From positions 620,001-684,000 of the forward strand of contig WGMB01000003.1 in the NCBI GenBank assembly GCA_016125275.1: a DNA stretch of 64,000 nucleotides, in the 5' to 3' direction. The notes beneath the pieces were generated by a model. That model was not told the DNA's origin, searched no databases, and saw only the letters and a list, made by a program, of their open reading frames with translations. Of the stretch, positions 20,865-30,106 are shown piece by piece. The DNA comes from Acidobacteriota bacterium (GTDB lineage: Bacteria; Acidobacteriota; Terriglobia; Bryobacterales; UBA6623). Positions within the stretch are counted from its first letter, which is position 1. Each line of letters opens with the position of its first letter. A program made the position numbers and the translations under genes.

Positions 20865-22838
20865 ATGTTGCGCTCACGAGCGATTCTTCTTTTCTTCGTC
20901 TCCCTCGTCCTGTCCGTTCCGTCTCCCGGCGCTTCGCCCAAGAGCGGCGCGATGGACATTTTCGACGCGATCCGCCAGGATGACCTGCCCCGGATCGAAG
21001 CCCTCGCCGCGAACGCGCCGATGCGCGAGCAGCGGGGCCCCGGCGGCGTCACGCCCCTGCTCGACGCCGTCGCGTTCGGCAGCCCCGAAGCCGTCGCCGC
21101 CTTGCTGCGGGCGGGCGCGGACGCCAACGCCCAGACCGACCTCGGCGCCACCCCGCTCATCTGGGCCGCCGGCGATCCCGTCAAGACGCGGCTGCTGCTC
21201 GGCGCCGACGCCGACGTCCGTGCTCGCTCCCGCGCCGGCAACACGCCGCTGCTGGTGGCCGCGGCCCGCGACGGCGGAGCCGCCACGGTGCTGCTCCTGC
21301 TCGACCGTGGGGCCGACCCGAACGAGGCTGATGAAAACGGCGTGACGCCGCTGTTGGCCGGCGCCCGCTCCGGTGACCGCCAAACCGTGGAGCATCTGTT
21401 GGCCCGCCAGTGCGACCCCAACCGCGCCGACAAGGCCGGCATGACCGCCCTGCAGTACGCCGCCGGCCACGGCGACCTCGCCATGGTCCGCCTGCTGCTC
21501 GACCGCGGCGCCCGCGTCAACGACGCCAACGTCTTCGGCGGCAAGGTCAAGCACGGCGACGTGGCGCTCAAGGGCCTCACGCCGCTCATGCTGGCCGCTC
21601 CGGCCGCCGACCCCGCCGTGATCGAAGCGCTGCTCGACGCCGGCGCCGCCGTCAACGCCGCCGACTCGCGCGGCATGACGCCGCTGATGCTCGCCGTCTC
21701 CGGCGAAACCCAGGACCGCCGCACCGTCAAGCTGCTGCTCTCCCGCGGCGCCGAGGTCAACGCGGTCAGCGCAGCCGGCGAAACGGCTCTGGACTGGGCG
21801 GTTCGCTTCGGCGACCCCGAGGTCCTGTCCCTGCTGCGGCAGGCCGGCGCCGAGCGCCGCGCCCAGGAGCGCCCCGCCCCCAAGGCGATCGAGCGCCCGC
21901 GAGAGGTCCGTTTGGCCGCCGAACGGGCCATGGAAGCCGTCCAGTCCTCCACCGCGGAGTTCTTCCGCCAGAGCGGCTGCGTCGGCTGCCACCACCAGAA
22001 CCTCGCCATGATCGCCGCCTCCGAGGCGCGCGCCGCCGGCCTGCGCATCGACGACCGCCTGGCCGCCGACGCCGCCCAGCAGGTGATCGCCCAGTGGAAT
22101 ATGTTCAGCCCCGGCCTGCTCGAGCGCATGGACGCGCCCGGCACGCCGGACACCCCCACCTACTCGCTCTTCGGCATGGCCCTCGAAGGCGTGCCGCACA
22201 ACCCCGGCACGGACGCTCTGGTGGCGAACATCGCGGCGCAGCAACACCAGGACGGGAGTTGGCGCCTGACCGGCTTCGCACGCGCTCCGCTCGAGGAAGG
22301 CCACTTCGCCCGCACCGCCATGGCCGTGCGAGCCCTCGGCGAGTACGCGCCGGCCGGCCGCCGCGCCGAGATGACCGAGCGAACCCAGCGAGCCCAGGCC
22401 TGGCTGCTCGCCAACAAGCCGCGTTCCACCGACGACCACGCCTGGAGGTTGCTGGGCCTCTATTGGACCCAAGCGCCGGAACAGCAGATCCGCCGCGCCG
22501 CCAAGAAGCTGCTGGCAATGCAGCAGGCCGACGGCGGTTGGGCGGCCAACCCCTATCTCCCGAGCGACCCCTTGTCCACGGCTACCACGATGTGGGCGCT
22601 GCACACGGCGGGCGTCACCGCGGCCGACGAGGCGCACTACCGCCGGGGCGTGGACTTCCTGCGCGGCAGCCAGCAGGCCGACGGCTCCTGGTTCGTGGAA
22701 AGCCGCGCTCCGAAGTTCCAACCCTACTTCGAGAGCGGCTTCGCGCACGGCCCCAACCAGTGGATCTCCATTGCGGCCACTTCCTGGGCCACGGCCGCGC
22801 TCGCTCCGGCCGCCCGCCTCTCCGGCGCCGCCGATTAG
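20865..22838 (+). CDS. Exported fusion protein: ankyrin repeats, CxxCH haem motif, prenyltransferase/squalene-cyclase-like alpha-alpha toroid
   Basis: Repeated GxTPLLxAARxGDxxxVxLLLDRGADPN units; FRQSGCVGCHHQNLA; QQHQDGSWRLTG / MQQADGGWAANPYLPSDPLSTATTMWAL / GSQQADGSWF repeats. Confidence 0.88.
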   Translation: MLRSRAILLFFVSLVLSVPSPGASPKSGAMDIFDAIRQDDLPRIEALAANAPMREQRGPGGVTPLLDAVAFGSPEAVAALLRAGADANAQTDLGATPLIWAAGDPVKTRLLLGADADVRARSRAGNTPLLVAAARDGGAATVLLLLDRGADPNEADENGVTPLLAGARSGDRQTVEHLLARQCDPNRADKAGMTALQYAAGHGDLAMVRLLLDRGARVNDANVFGGKVKHGDVALKGLTPLMLAAPAADPAVIEALLDAGAAVNAADSRGMTPLMLAVSGETQDRRTVKLLLSRGAEVNAVSAAGETALDWAVRFGDPEVLSLLRQAGAERRAQERPAPKAIERPREVRLAAERAMEAVQSSTAEFFRQSGCVGCHHQNLAMIAASEARAAGLRIDDRLAADAAQQVIAQWNMFSPGLLERMDAPGTPDTPTYSLFGMALEGVPHNPGTDALVANIAAQQHQDGSWRLTGFARAPLEEGHFARTAMAVRALGEYAPAGRRAEMTERTQRAQAWLLANKPRSTDDHAWRLLGLYWTQAPEQQIRRAAKKLLAMQQADGGWAANPYLPSDPLSTATTMWALHTAGVTAADEAHYRRGVDFLRGSQQADGSWFVESRAPKFQPYFESGFAHGPNQWISIAATSWATAALAPAARLSGAAD

Positions 22839-22863
22839 AAGGGATGAGCCGACTGATTAACAA

Positions 22864-22893
22864 TTGAGTATCTGAAAAGACAACCCATATACC
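22864..22893 (+). promoter_or_regulatory. Candidate sigma70 promoter for the small RNA
   Basis: TTGAGT, 18-nt spacer, TATACC. Confidence 0.4.
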
Positions 22894-22899
22894 CTCGGC

Positions 22900-23047
22900 A
22901 CATCCCCGTAAAAAAGGATTGCACGGGACGGGAAACCAATGTACCCTGATTTCGCTGGCGTCGCCTGAAATGGTCCGTCGTCCGGCAAACGCGAATCTTA
23001 TCACCCGGACTGGCCCGCCTCCAACCAAGGGCCAGTCCGGTTTTTTT
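22900..23047 (+). ncRNA. Candidate stand-alone small structured RNA
   Basis: Non-coding interval with upstream TTGAGT-18-TATACC (22864-22893), nested complementary segments and a perfect 12-bp terminator hairpin with T7 tract. Confidence 0.45.
23005..23047 (+). terminator. Rho-independent terminator
   Basis: ccggactggccc ... gggccagtccgg (12-bp perfect) followed by TTTTTTT. Confidence 0.93.
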
Positions 23048-23395
23048 ATTTTCGCCAGACTCAAGCCGCCGATCGCCGGCGGAATGCGAGACCTTCTTTA
23101 ACACCACGAATTCTCACAAACTCAAAGTTTCTTCCCGAAAACCATCCAGATAAATCCACACTCAACCGCCTCCAATGCGGGGCCCGCCATCAGTGCTGAA
23201 AGGCTCAGGATGCGCCCGTGGATCGGAATCAGGGCCGCCCTTCCACGCCGTCGTAATAGCTTTTGGCAGGAATGCCGCCTCGAAGCATAGTCCCTGAGAG
23301 TTGACATTCGCTCCAAAAAGGCGAACGCCGCCCTCGCATTCCCGGCGCACAGACGGTCTCAGTAACACACTTCCGGCGCGCGGAGTCTACTGAGC

Positions 23396-23740
23396 ATGAT
23401 GAGATATCTACTGCCTTTGGCCCTCGTCCTCGCCCTGCCGGCGGTGTCGCAGCAGGCCGACAACATGTGGCAGGGTAAGCTCGTCGACTGGCAATGTAAG
23501 CAAATTGACCAGTCCAAGCCCTGCCCCACCAGCCCCCACACCAAGGAGTTTGCGCTCTCCGGCGACGGCGGCGTGCTCTTGCGTCTTGACGCCAAGGGCA
23601 ACGAACTGGCGCATCAGGAACTAGTCCGCACCGGCGAGTTCGGCAACACGCCGGTGACGATCGAAACCTATGAAGAGCAGCAGGTGGAGCACGTCATGCC
23701 GGTGAAGGCCGTCCACGTGAGGCCCCTCACCCACAGCTAG
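23396..23740 (+). CDS. Small exported hypothetical protein
   Basis: Signal peptide MMRYLLPLALVLALPAVSQQ; two further Cys residues. Confidence 0.6.
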   Translation: MMRYLLPLALVLALPAVSQQADNMWQGKLVDWQCKQIDQSKPCPTSPHTKEFALSGDGGVLLRLDAKGNELAHQELVRTGEFGNTPVTIETYEEQQVEHVMPVKAVHVRPLTHS

Positions 23741-23752
23741 CGGCGAATCGGC

Positions 23753-25858
23753 CTAGCGGGCGACCTCGACCTGAATGTCCTTGCCGTCCATGAAGGCCGG
23801 CGTGGGGAAGCCGAACAGTGACAGGCACGTCGGACCCATATCCTCGATGCCCGGCCGCTCCGCCTTGAACTTGCGGTTCGCGAACAGCACTCCGGGAATC
23901 AGCGGCGGGTCGATGCAATGGTCGCCCGACCAGGCCTTCAGATTGTCCTCGAACACCGGCGCGCCGACCTTGCCCACCGCCACGTCCCAGGCGCTGCGGT
24001 AGCCGATGCTGTAGCCCACCACCACGTCCGGCGCGACGCGCATGTACGGGCCGGAGTAGCAGACGCTCTTGGGATAAGCCCGCGAGATAGCGACTGCGTT
24101 GCGCTCTTCGTCGATCAAGCCGGTGAGCTTGTCGGCGATCTCCTGCATCAGCGCCGGAGCCTCCTTGGGCTCCACAATGCCTTCCGCTTCCCTGCCCTTC
24201 ACGTTCAGGTAGATGCCCGCCAGCCCGAAGCTGTAGGCGCGCGTCTTGGACCAGTCCACGGCCCGCAGGTAGGACATCGTCTTGAGGTCCGCGCCCTCTT
24301 TCACCGCCAGATAGCCGTTCTCGAGCAGCCAGGTATTGAGCTGCACGCCGCGCTGAAAGCTCTTGAAGCCGTGGTCGGAGAGCACGAACAGCACGGTCTC
24401 GTCGTCCACGTACTGGAACGTCCTGCCGACGATGTCGTCCATCCGCTTGTAAAGATCCTCGATCGCGGTCTGGTACTTCACCAAGCCGTTGCCGTTGGCC
24501 TTGTGCGCCGGGTGGTCGCTCTCCAGGTAGCGAAAGAACATGTGCTGCACGCGGTCGGAGGTGTCGAACACGCACGTCACCATGCCCCGCTTGGTCTTCT
24601 CGAGCGTGGAGAAGAACATCTTCTCTCGCTCGTCGCACACCGAGTAGGCCTGCTCCAGAAAGGCGTCTTCGTCGATCACGCGCTCATTGAGCGCCCAGGT
24701 ATCCTCCGCGAAGCCCAGCGTCGAATAGTCGCCCAGCAGCTTCGCCAAGTAGGTGGCGTAGTAGCTGGGGTGCGAGATCGGCAGCGCCGGCGCTTCCGGG
24801 TCGATCGAGATCGGCGTGCAATACAGCGACACCTCCGGCTCAGTGGAGACGATGCGGAACTGCGTAATGCCGGTGACCTTCACGCCCGGACCGGCCTTGA
24901 ACGTCAGCCGCACCCAGTCGCTGTTCTTGCCCGCATGCAGCTCGACCTTCTCGTCGGGCAGCTCCAGCACGGCGTGGCCGGGCGAGCCGTTCGGGACCAG
25001 CTTGAAGGGGATCTTCATCGCCCCGCCGCCCTCCACCAGGGAGTTGTCCGGCCCCACGATGTCTCCGTCATATCCCCTGCCGTTCTTGCGCAGCGGAAAG
25101 CGGAAGCCGGCCTCGAAGTCCGTGTCGCCGGTCTTGGTGGTGAACTCCTGAAAGCTGCCCTGCGTGCCCAGCAGGTCCGGCGTACACATCGCCGACAGCA
25201 GCTTGCCCTCGAACTTCTCCGGCGGGAAGGTGATCGGCACCCGCAGAATCGTCGTCGCCACGTGGTTGTCGCCCAGAATCGACCAGAACGTCTTGGACTT
25301 CCGGCGCAGCTCCACGATCGGCTTGCCCAGCGGAATGCGCCACTTGCCGAGCTTGAGCATCTTCGTCGGCGGCGCCACGTGCGAGCTGGCGAGCTCCGGA
25401 ATGTAGCTCTTGAAGCTGCGGTTCAAGAAGTCGAACATCTGGTGCTTGCCCGGGTTGGACCCGGTGGCGAAGGTCGACCAGGCGACCGGGCTCAGGGCCG
25501 GAAAGGTGGTGCGCAGCGTCGAGTACTGTCCTTCGTCGCGCAGCTTGGCCAGGTTGGGCATCTTGCCCTCGGCCAAATACTTCTCCACCAGAGTCGGCTC
25601 CAGGCCGTCCAGCCCCAAGAAGATGACCTTCTTGACCTTGGCCTTCTTATAACCCTGGGAGCCCCGCAGCGCGCGCATCGCCACACGGAACGGCCAGATC
25701 AGCAGCGAGGCGAAGCCCACCGCAAAGGCGACCAGCAAGCTAACGAAGGAGCCGACGAACGCAAAGCCCGCTCCGGGACCGACATAGGCCTCCGCAAAAC
25801 CAGGCAGCGCCAAGGCGAGCGCGAGGGCCGCCAGGGGGGCCCAACGGTGGGATCGCAT
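23753..25858 (-). CDS. Alkaline phosphatase/type I phosphodiesterase-nucleotide pyrophosphatase superfamily protein with N-terminal membrane module
   Basis: KKVIFLGLDGLEPTLVEKYLAEGKMPNLAKLRDEG, TFPALSPVAWSTFATG, LSDHGFKSFQRGV. Confidence 0.88.
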   Translation of the reverse strand: MRSHRWAPLAALALALALPGFAEAYVGPGAGFAFVGSFVSLLVAFAVGFASLLIWPFRVAMRALRGSQGYKKAKVKKVIFLGLDGLEPTLVEKYLAEGKMPNLAKLRDEGQYSTLRTTFPALSPVAWSTFATGSNPGKHQMFDFLNRSFKSYIPELASSHVAPPTKMLKLGKWRIPLGKPIVELRRKSKTFWSILGDNHVATTILRVPITFPPEKFEGKLLSAMCTPDLLGTQGSFQEFTTKTGDTDFEAGFRFPLRKNGRGYDGDIVGPDNSLVEGGGAMKIPFKLVPNGSPGHAVLELPDEKVELHAGKNSDWVRLTFKAGPGVKVTGITQFRIVSTEPEVSLYCTPISIDPEAPALPISHPSYYATYLAKLLGDYSTLGFAEDTWALNERVIDEDAFLEQAYSVCDEREKMFFSTLEKTKRGMVTCVFDTSDRVQHMFFRYLESDHPAHKANGNGLVKYQTAIEDLYKRMDDIVGRTFQYVDDETVLFVLSDHGFKSFQRGVQLNTWLLENGYLAVKEGADLKTMSYLRAVDWSKTRAYSFGLAGIYLNVKGREAEGIVEPKEAPALMQEIADKLTGLIDEERNAVAISRAYPKSVCYSGPYMRVAPDVVVGYSIGYRSAWDVAVGKVGAPVFEDNLKAWSGDHCIDPPLIPGVLFANRKFKAERPGIEDMGPTCLSLFGFPTPAFMDGKDIQVEVAR

Positions 25859-25864
25859 ACCTCT

Positions 25865-26395
25865 TTAGTCTAGCTGGGCCGGACCCGGACCCTGCGGAAA
25901 GACTTCTTCCGGCGCGACGCGCAAATCGAAATCCGGCAGCTCCAGCGCGGAGACCCTGCGTAGTTCAACGTCAGTCGCCTTGTAGAGTTCACGGCTGTCC
26001 GGGTCAGCCAGCCAGATGTGGGCGACGCCGGACCCTTCGTACGCGTGGACTCGCCGTCGCAAGCCGCTCCAGGTATCCCACGGCGACAAGACTTCGACGA
26101 TCAACAGCGGCGGTTGCTCGGCGATCCGCCCCGAGGGTTCGGAGCCCTCGAAGACAGCGATATCCGGCACACGCACACCGTCGCCGGCCACTCGCATGGG
26201 GACTTCCACGTAGCAGTGCAGCCCCCTCGGTTCTGCCATCTTTCCCAACAGAAGATGGATTTTGCTTTGAACCCTGGAATGCTCCAGGCTCGTCATCGAG
26301 CGCTCCGCCAACTCGCCGTCGACGTACTCCGGCGCCGGCCCCTCGAACTCCGTCTCGAGGTAATCCCGCAGCGAAATTTGAGCCTCCGCCGACAT
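25865..26395 (-). CDS. Uma2-family (DUF820) putative restriction endonuclease-like protein
   Basis: EYVDGELAERSM...PDIAVFEG...LLIVEVLSPWDTW. Confidence 0.8.
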   Translation of the reverse strand: MSAEAQISLRDYLETEFEGPAPEYVDGELAERSMTSLEHSRVQSKIHLLLGKMAEPRGLHCYVEVPMRVAGDGVRVPDIAVFEGSEPSGRIAEQPPLLIVEVLSPWDTWSGLRRRVHAYEGSGVAHIWLADPDSRELYKATDVELRRVSALELPDFDLRVAPEEVFPQGPGPAQLD

Positions 26396-26414
26396 TCACC
26401 CTCAGACTACGGCG

Positions 26415-27323
26415 TCAAAAACTATCCACTTCCCGATAGGCCGCGATCACCGCCTGCTCGCCCGCCTTCCCCGGCTTGGAGTTGCCGTGCTCCATGCCCA
26501 GCACGCCCTGGTAGCCCTTGCGGTGGATCCACCGGAAGACGTTCCTGTAATTGATCTCGCCCGTGGTAGGCTCCTTGCGGCCCGGGTTGTCGCCGATCTG
26601 GATATAGCCGATCTCGTCCCAGGCCATCTCCATGTTGGGGATCAGGTTCCCGATGTCGATCTGCTGGTGGTACAGGTCATCCAGAATCTTGCACGACGGC
26701 GAACCCACGCCCTTGCAGATGCCGTAGCCCTGCGGCACGCCCCGCAGGAACAGCCCCGGGTGGTTCGTATACCAGTTGAGCGGTTCCAGCACCATCACCA
26801 GCCCCGCCGGCTCGCAGACCTCGCACATCGCCTTCAGGTTGGTGATGCAGTTGCCGGTCTGGTAGCCCGGATCGAGCTTCTGGTTCACGGCCCCCGGCAC
26901 CACCGTCGTCCACTTGGCGTTTAGGCGCTTGGACGCTTCCACGGCTTCGCGCATCTCCGCCTTCAGCGTCTCCTGGTAGGCCTTGTCCGTCTTGGTCACG
27001 AAGTCGAACTCCGCAAAGCGCCCCTTGCCGTAGGAGACGAACACGCCCATCGTCATGCCCAGCCGTTCGAGCTTCTTGCCGATCGCTTTCTGCTCTTCCA
27101 CCGGCCGCTGGTTGGCGCTGTTGTCTTCCCAGGCCGTAAAGCCCTGGTCGGCCGCGAACTGGATCTGGTCGAGCACGTCTTCACCGGCGTGCTCCTTGAA
27201 CATGCCGGGGTGCGGCGCGTACTTGAGCTGAAACTTGGCCGCATTCGAAGCGCGCGACGGCGATGCCGCAACAGCGGCGGCCGCGGCGGCAAGGCCGGCG
27301 GAGAGAAAACGTCTGCGGTGCAT
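26415..27323 (-). CDS. Hydroxypyruvate isomerase-like sugar phosphate isomerase/epimerase (TIM barrel), Tat-type signal
   Basis: MHRRRFLSAGLAAAAAAVA; LKYAPHPGMFKEHAGED; VLGMEHGNSKPG. Confidence 0.82.
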   Translation of the reverse strand: MHRRRFLSAGLAAAAAAVAASPSRASNAAKFQLKYAPHPGMFKEHAGEDVLDQIQFAADQGFTAWEDNSANQRPVEEQKAIGKKLERLGMTMGVFVSYGKGRFAEFDFVTKTDKAYQETLKAEMREAVEASKRLNAKWTTVVPGAVNQKLDPGYQTGNCITNLKAMCEVCEPAGLVMVLEPLNWYTNHPGLFLRGVPQGYGICKGVGSPSCKILDDLYHQQIDIGNLIPNMEMAWDEIGYIQIGDNPGRKEPTTGEINYRNVFRWIHRKGYQGVLGMEHGNSKPGKAGEQAVIAAYREVDSF

Positions 27324-27348
27324 GCTGGGCTCCTGAGCGGAAACCCGG

Positions 27349-28572
27349 TTATTGTCGCACAGCGGCCCCGAGCGCCTGCGCCGGCTCGCGCAGGGGGGAA
27401 GGATACTGCTCGACCACCAGGGCGTACTGCTCGAACAGCCTCTCGAACACCCGGTCCCATGAGTTCTCCACGGCGTGCTCGCGCGAGGCCAGCCGCATCG
27501 CGCGGTGCCTCGACGGATCGTCCATCAGCTCCGCGACGGTCTGGATGAAGTGTTCCTCGTCGCGCGCCACCACGCCCGTCTCGCCGTCCTTGATCAGGTA
27601 CTTCGGCCCCCCGCCGGTGGTCACCACGCAGGGCGTGCCGCACGCCATCGCCTCGTTGATCACGTTGCCGTAGGTGTCTGTGAACGACGGGAACACGAAC
27701 AGGTCGAAGTTGGCGAAAGCCCTCGCCAAGGCCTCGCCCTTGAGCACGCCCGGAAACGAGCCGTGCGACAACTGGCTCTCCAGCCAAGCCTGCTCGCCGC
27801 CGTGCCCCACCACCACGATGCGAAAGTTCGGCTTGCCGCGCGCCAGCAGCCCCTTCTCCAGCCGGTCCAGAAAGCGCACGTTCTTCTCCGACGAGATGCG
27901 CCCGACGTAGCCCAGCTCGAAGACGCCGTCCGTCCGGCTGCGCTTGTCCGGATGGAACAGCTCGATCTCCACGCCGCGCCGCATCAAGTGGACCGTCTTG
28001 CCGGTGCGCTGCTCCAGCATGGCGATTAGCTCCGGATTTGGCGCAAAGCAGGCCTTGGCCGCCCCATAGAGCTTGGTAAAGATCCCCAGCAGCTCGCGGT
28101 CCGCCCAAGCCGAAGCGCCCTTGCGCCAATGGAGCGGCAGCGGCGTCAGGATCTTTTCCAGCCGCCAAGCGGCGTACTCGTGGACGTTCGTGTGCCAGGA
28201 GGCCGTCATCGGCACCTTCATTCGTTTCGCCGCCAAGGCTGCCAGCAGGCCTACGTCGTTCGGCCCGGTGATGTGGATCAGGTCCGGCCGGAACTCCCGC
28301 AAAGCCCGCTCGGTGCGCCCCAGGTAGCGCATGAAGGCCGGGTCCGTCGCCAGGTCCTTCTCCACGCTGAACGAAAACAGCCCCCGGCGCAGCTCGTAGG
28401 TCGTCACCGAGCCGTCCTGGACCAAACGCGTCGCCGGGCCGGCGTGTGCGCTGAAGAACGGCAGGCCTCTTCGACGTGCGAAGGCGTCGAGCTGACGAGA
28501 AGTCAGCGCGACGCCGTTCACTTCGTGGAAGCTATCGGTGAACAGGGCCACCCGCGGGGGCCCCAGGCTCAC
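27349..28572 (-). CDS. Glycosyltransferase family 4
   Basis: RVALFTDSFHEVNGVALTSRQL ... LGYVGRISSEKNVRFLDRLEKG ... FPSFTDTYGNVINEAMACGTPCVV; GTG start at 28572 overlapping the upstream stop (GTGA). Confidence 0.88.
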   Translation of the reverse strand: MSLGPPRVALFTDSFHEVNGVALTSRQLDAFARRRGLPFFSAHAGPATRLVQDGSVTTYELRRGLFSFSVEKDLATDPAFMRYLGRTERALREFRPDLIHITGPNDVGLLAALAAKRMKVPMTASWHTNVHEYAAWRLEKILTPLPLHWRKGASAWADRELLGIFTKLYGAAKACFAPNPELIAMLEQRTGKTVHLMRRGVEIELFHPDKRSRTDGVFELGYVGRISSEKNVRFLDRLEKGLLARGKPNFRIVVVGHGGEQAWLESQLSHGSFPGVLKGEALARAFANFDLFVFPSFTDTYGNVINEAMACGTPCVVTTGGGPKYLIKDGETGVVARDEEHFIQTVAELMDDPSRHRAMRLASREHAVENSWDRVFERLFEQYALVVEQYPSPLREPAQALGAAVRQ

Positions 28573-29699
28573 AGGGCGGCCTCGGGGCTCTCCGCCATCC
28601 GCATCCAGGCCGGCCGCAGCCGCGGGCTCGTCAAAATGTGCGCGCCGTTGATCACGCGCCGCATGATGAACGGCTCCCCGTTCTCGAAGAACGCCGTAAA
28701 CGGCTTGATCGAGTCGTCGATGCAGTGGCGGTACACCCGCTCGCTCCAGCGCACTTTGCCGTTGGCGTGCTCCGGATGGTCCGCCAAAATGTCCGCCATC
28801 GACTGGATCACCCGCAACACCAGGGGATCGTGGAACTGCGGCATCACCAGCACCTTGCTCGGCGCGCCGTCGCGGAACTCCTCCACGAACTCCGCAAACG
28901 TCGACGCTTTGGTCAAGTTCAGCGTCGCATTGGGCTCCCGCCCGTGCCGGTCGCCGCCGGAGATCAGGGGCATGTTGAGCTGCTTGGACAGCTTCACCAC
29001 CTTGCGGTTCTCCGTCCAAGACCGCAGGCCGTTGATCTCCAAAGCGTGCAGGTACGGACGGTACTCGGCGATGAACTGCCGCATGACCTTGTCGTGGTAC
29101 TCGGCGCCCAGCCAAGGCTGATCCCAGTACGGGTGGTTGAAGATGATCAGCACGTCCGGGTTCGACGACAGCTCGTGGAACATGTCCCGCAGCGTCTTCT
29201 TGTCCGGATTCGCCGTCAGCTCCGCCATCCGCCGCATCATCTCCACCGCCCAGCGCGGATGCAGATTGTGCACGCCGATGTGGAAGTAGGTCTTCTCGTA
29301 CGGCGTCGTCCACTCCACCGAGATCGGCGCGTCCCGGTTGTCGGCGATCATCTGCAACTGCAGCGGCGCCTCGATGTTGTCGTGGTCGGAGATCGACACC
29401 AGCGGCTTCAGCCCAAGCCCTTCGATCTGCCCCTTCTCGATCCGCAACGCCTGACCCGGCGACCAGGGCGAGGTCCACCACATCCGGCCGACCTGCTCCT
29501 TCAGATCCGTCGTCTCGCTGTACTTGCGCATCTGGTTCCGGATGAACCAGTTGAAGAACTTCGATTTCTTCGCAATCCGAGCAATGAAGGCAGTGCTTTC
29601 CTTCGAGTGCATCGTGTGGCTGTGCAGGGATACGCCGGTGCGAAATCCCTTGACGGCTTCCGGCTCGCGAACAAAATAGTGCAGGCTGCTGTTCTTCAC
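28569..29699 (-). CDS. PHP-domain metal-dependent phosphoesterase-like protein
   Basis: GVSLHSHTMHSKEST, SISDHDNIEA, IFNHPYWDQPW histidine/aspartate motifs; GTG at 29699 likely start (ORF extends to 29747). Confidence 0.78.
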   Translation of the reverse strand: MKNSSLHYFVREPEAVKGFRTGVSLHSHTMHSKESTAFIARIAKKSKFFNWFIRNQMRKYSETTDLKEQVGRMWWTSPWSPGQALRIEKGQIEGLGLKPLVSISDHDNIEAPLQLQMIADNRDAPISVEWTTPYEKTYFHIGVHNLHPRWAVEMMRRMAELTANPDKKTLRDMFHELSSNPDVLIIFNHPYWDQPWLGAEYHDKVMRQFIAEYRPYLHALEINGLRSWTENRKVVKLSKQLNMPLISGGDRHGREPNATLNLTKASTFAEFVEEFRDGAPSKVLVMPQFHDPLVLRVIQSMADILADHPEHANGKVRWSERVYRHCIDDSIKPFTAFFENGEPFIMRRVINGAHILTSPRLRPAWMRMAESPEAAL

Positions 29700-30106
29700 G
29701 GTTTCTCCTCGATCCGCATCTTCAGGCGCACTCGGCCGGAGACGCATCCTCCGTCGATGGAGGACCCACGGCTTTTCAACACGACATCAGGATTTGGGCC
29801 GCTGAGGCGTCCCCTCCGCGAGCCGCCTCGAAGGGCGGCGTTGGGAGCGGGAGAGTAACGCAGAGCGATCACAAGTCGAGCGCGGCGCCGTCGCCAGTCG
29901 GTTCTTCCTGCGGCGGAAGATGCCGGCACTTGCGGCGCTGTTACGAACTCAGGATCGACCCAAGCGGTTCCAGTCGGATTGCAAGCCGGTTGAGATCTCG
30001 TTAAAACAAACTTCCTCAGGTCTGTTTGACCTGATCGAGCTTTGCCTTCAATGGTAGACGCCCCCGGGCGCCCGAGGCAACCTGGCGGTTGCGGCGCCGG
30101 GAGCCC

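Noticed and set aside
20717-22159. N-terminal extension of the 798-aa minus ORF and the 624-aa minus ORF (20874-22748)
   Set aside because: Antisense to the ankyrin/toroid gene; the real minus gene starts at 20716 with a signal peptide.
23108-23395. Possible transposase or gene remnant in the gap before 23396
   Set aside because: Only short ORFs with no recognisable motif or terminal inverted repeats; cannot be supported.
23918-25873. 651-aa plus ORF antisense to the phosphodiesterase gene
   Set aside because: Low-complexity shadow ORF.
30016-30034. tcaggtc-tgttt-gacctga hairpin downstream of glnD
   Set aside because: Only 7 bp with a weak U-rich tail; may be the glnD terminator but too weak to call.
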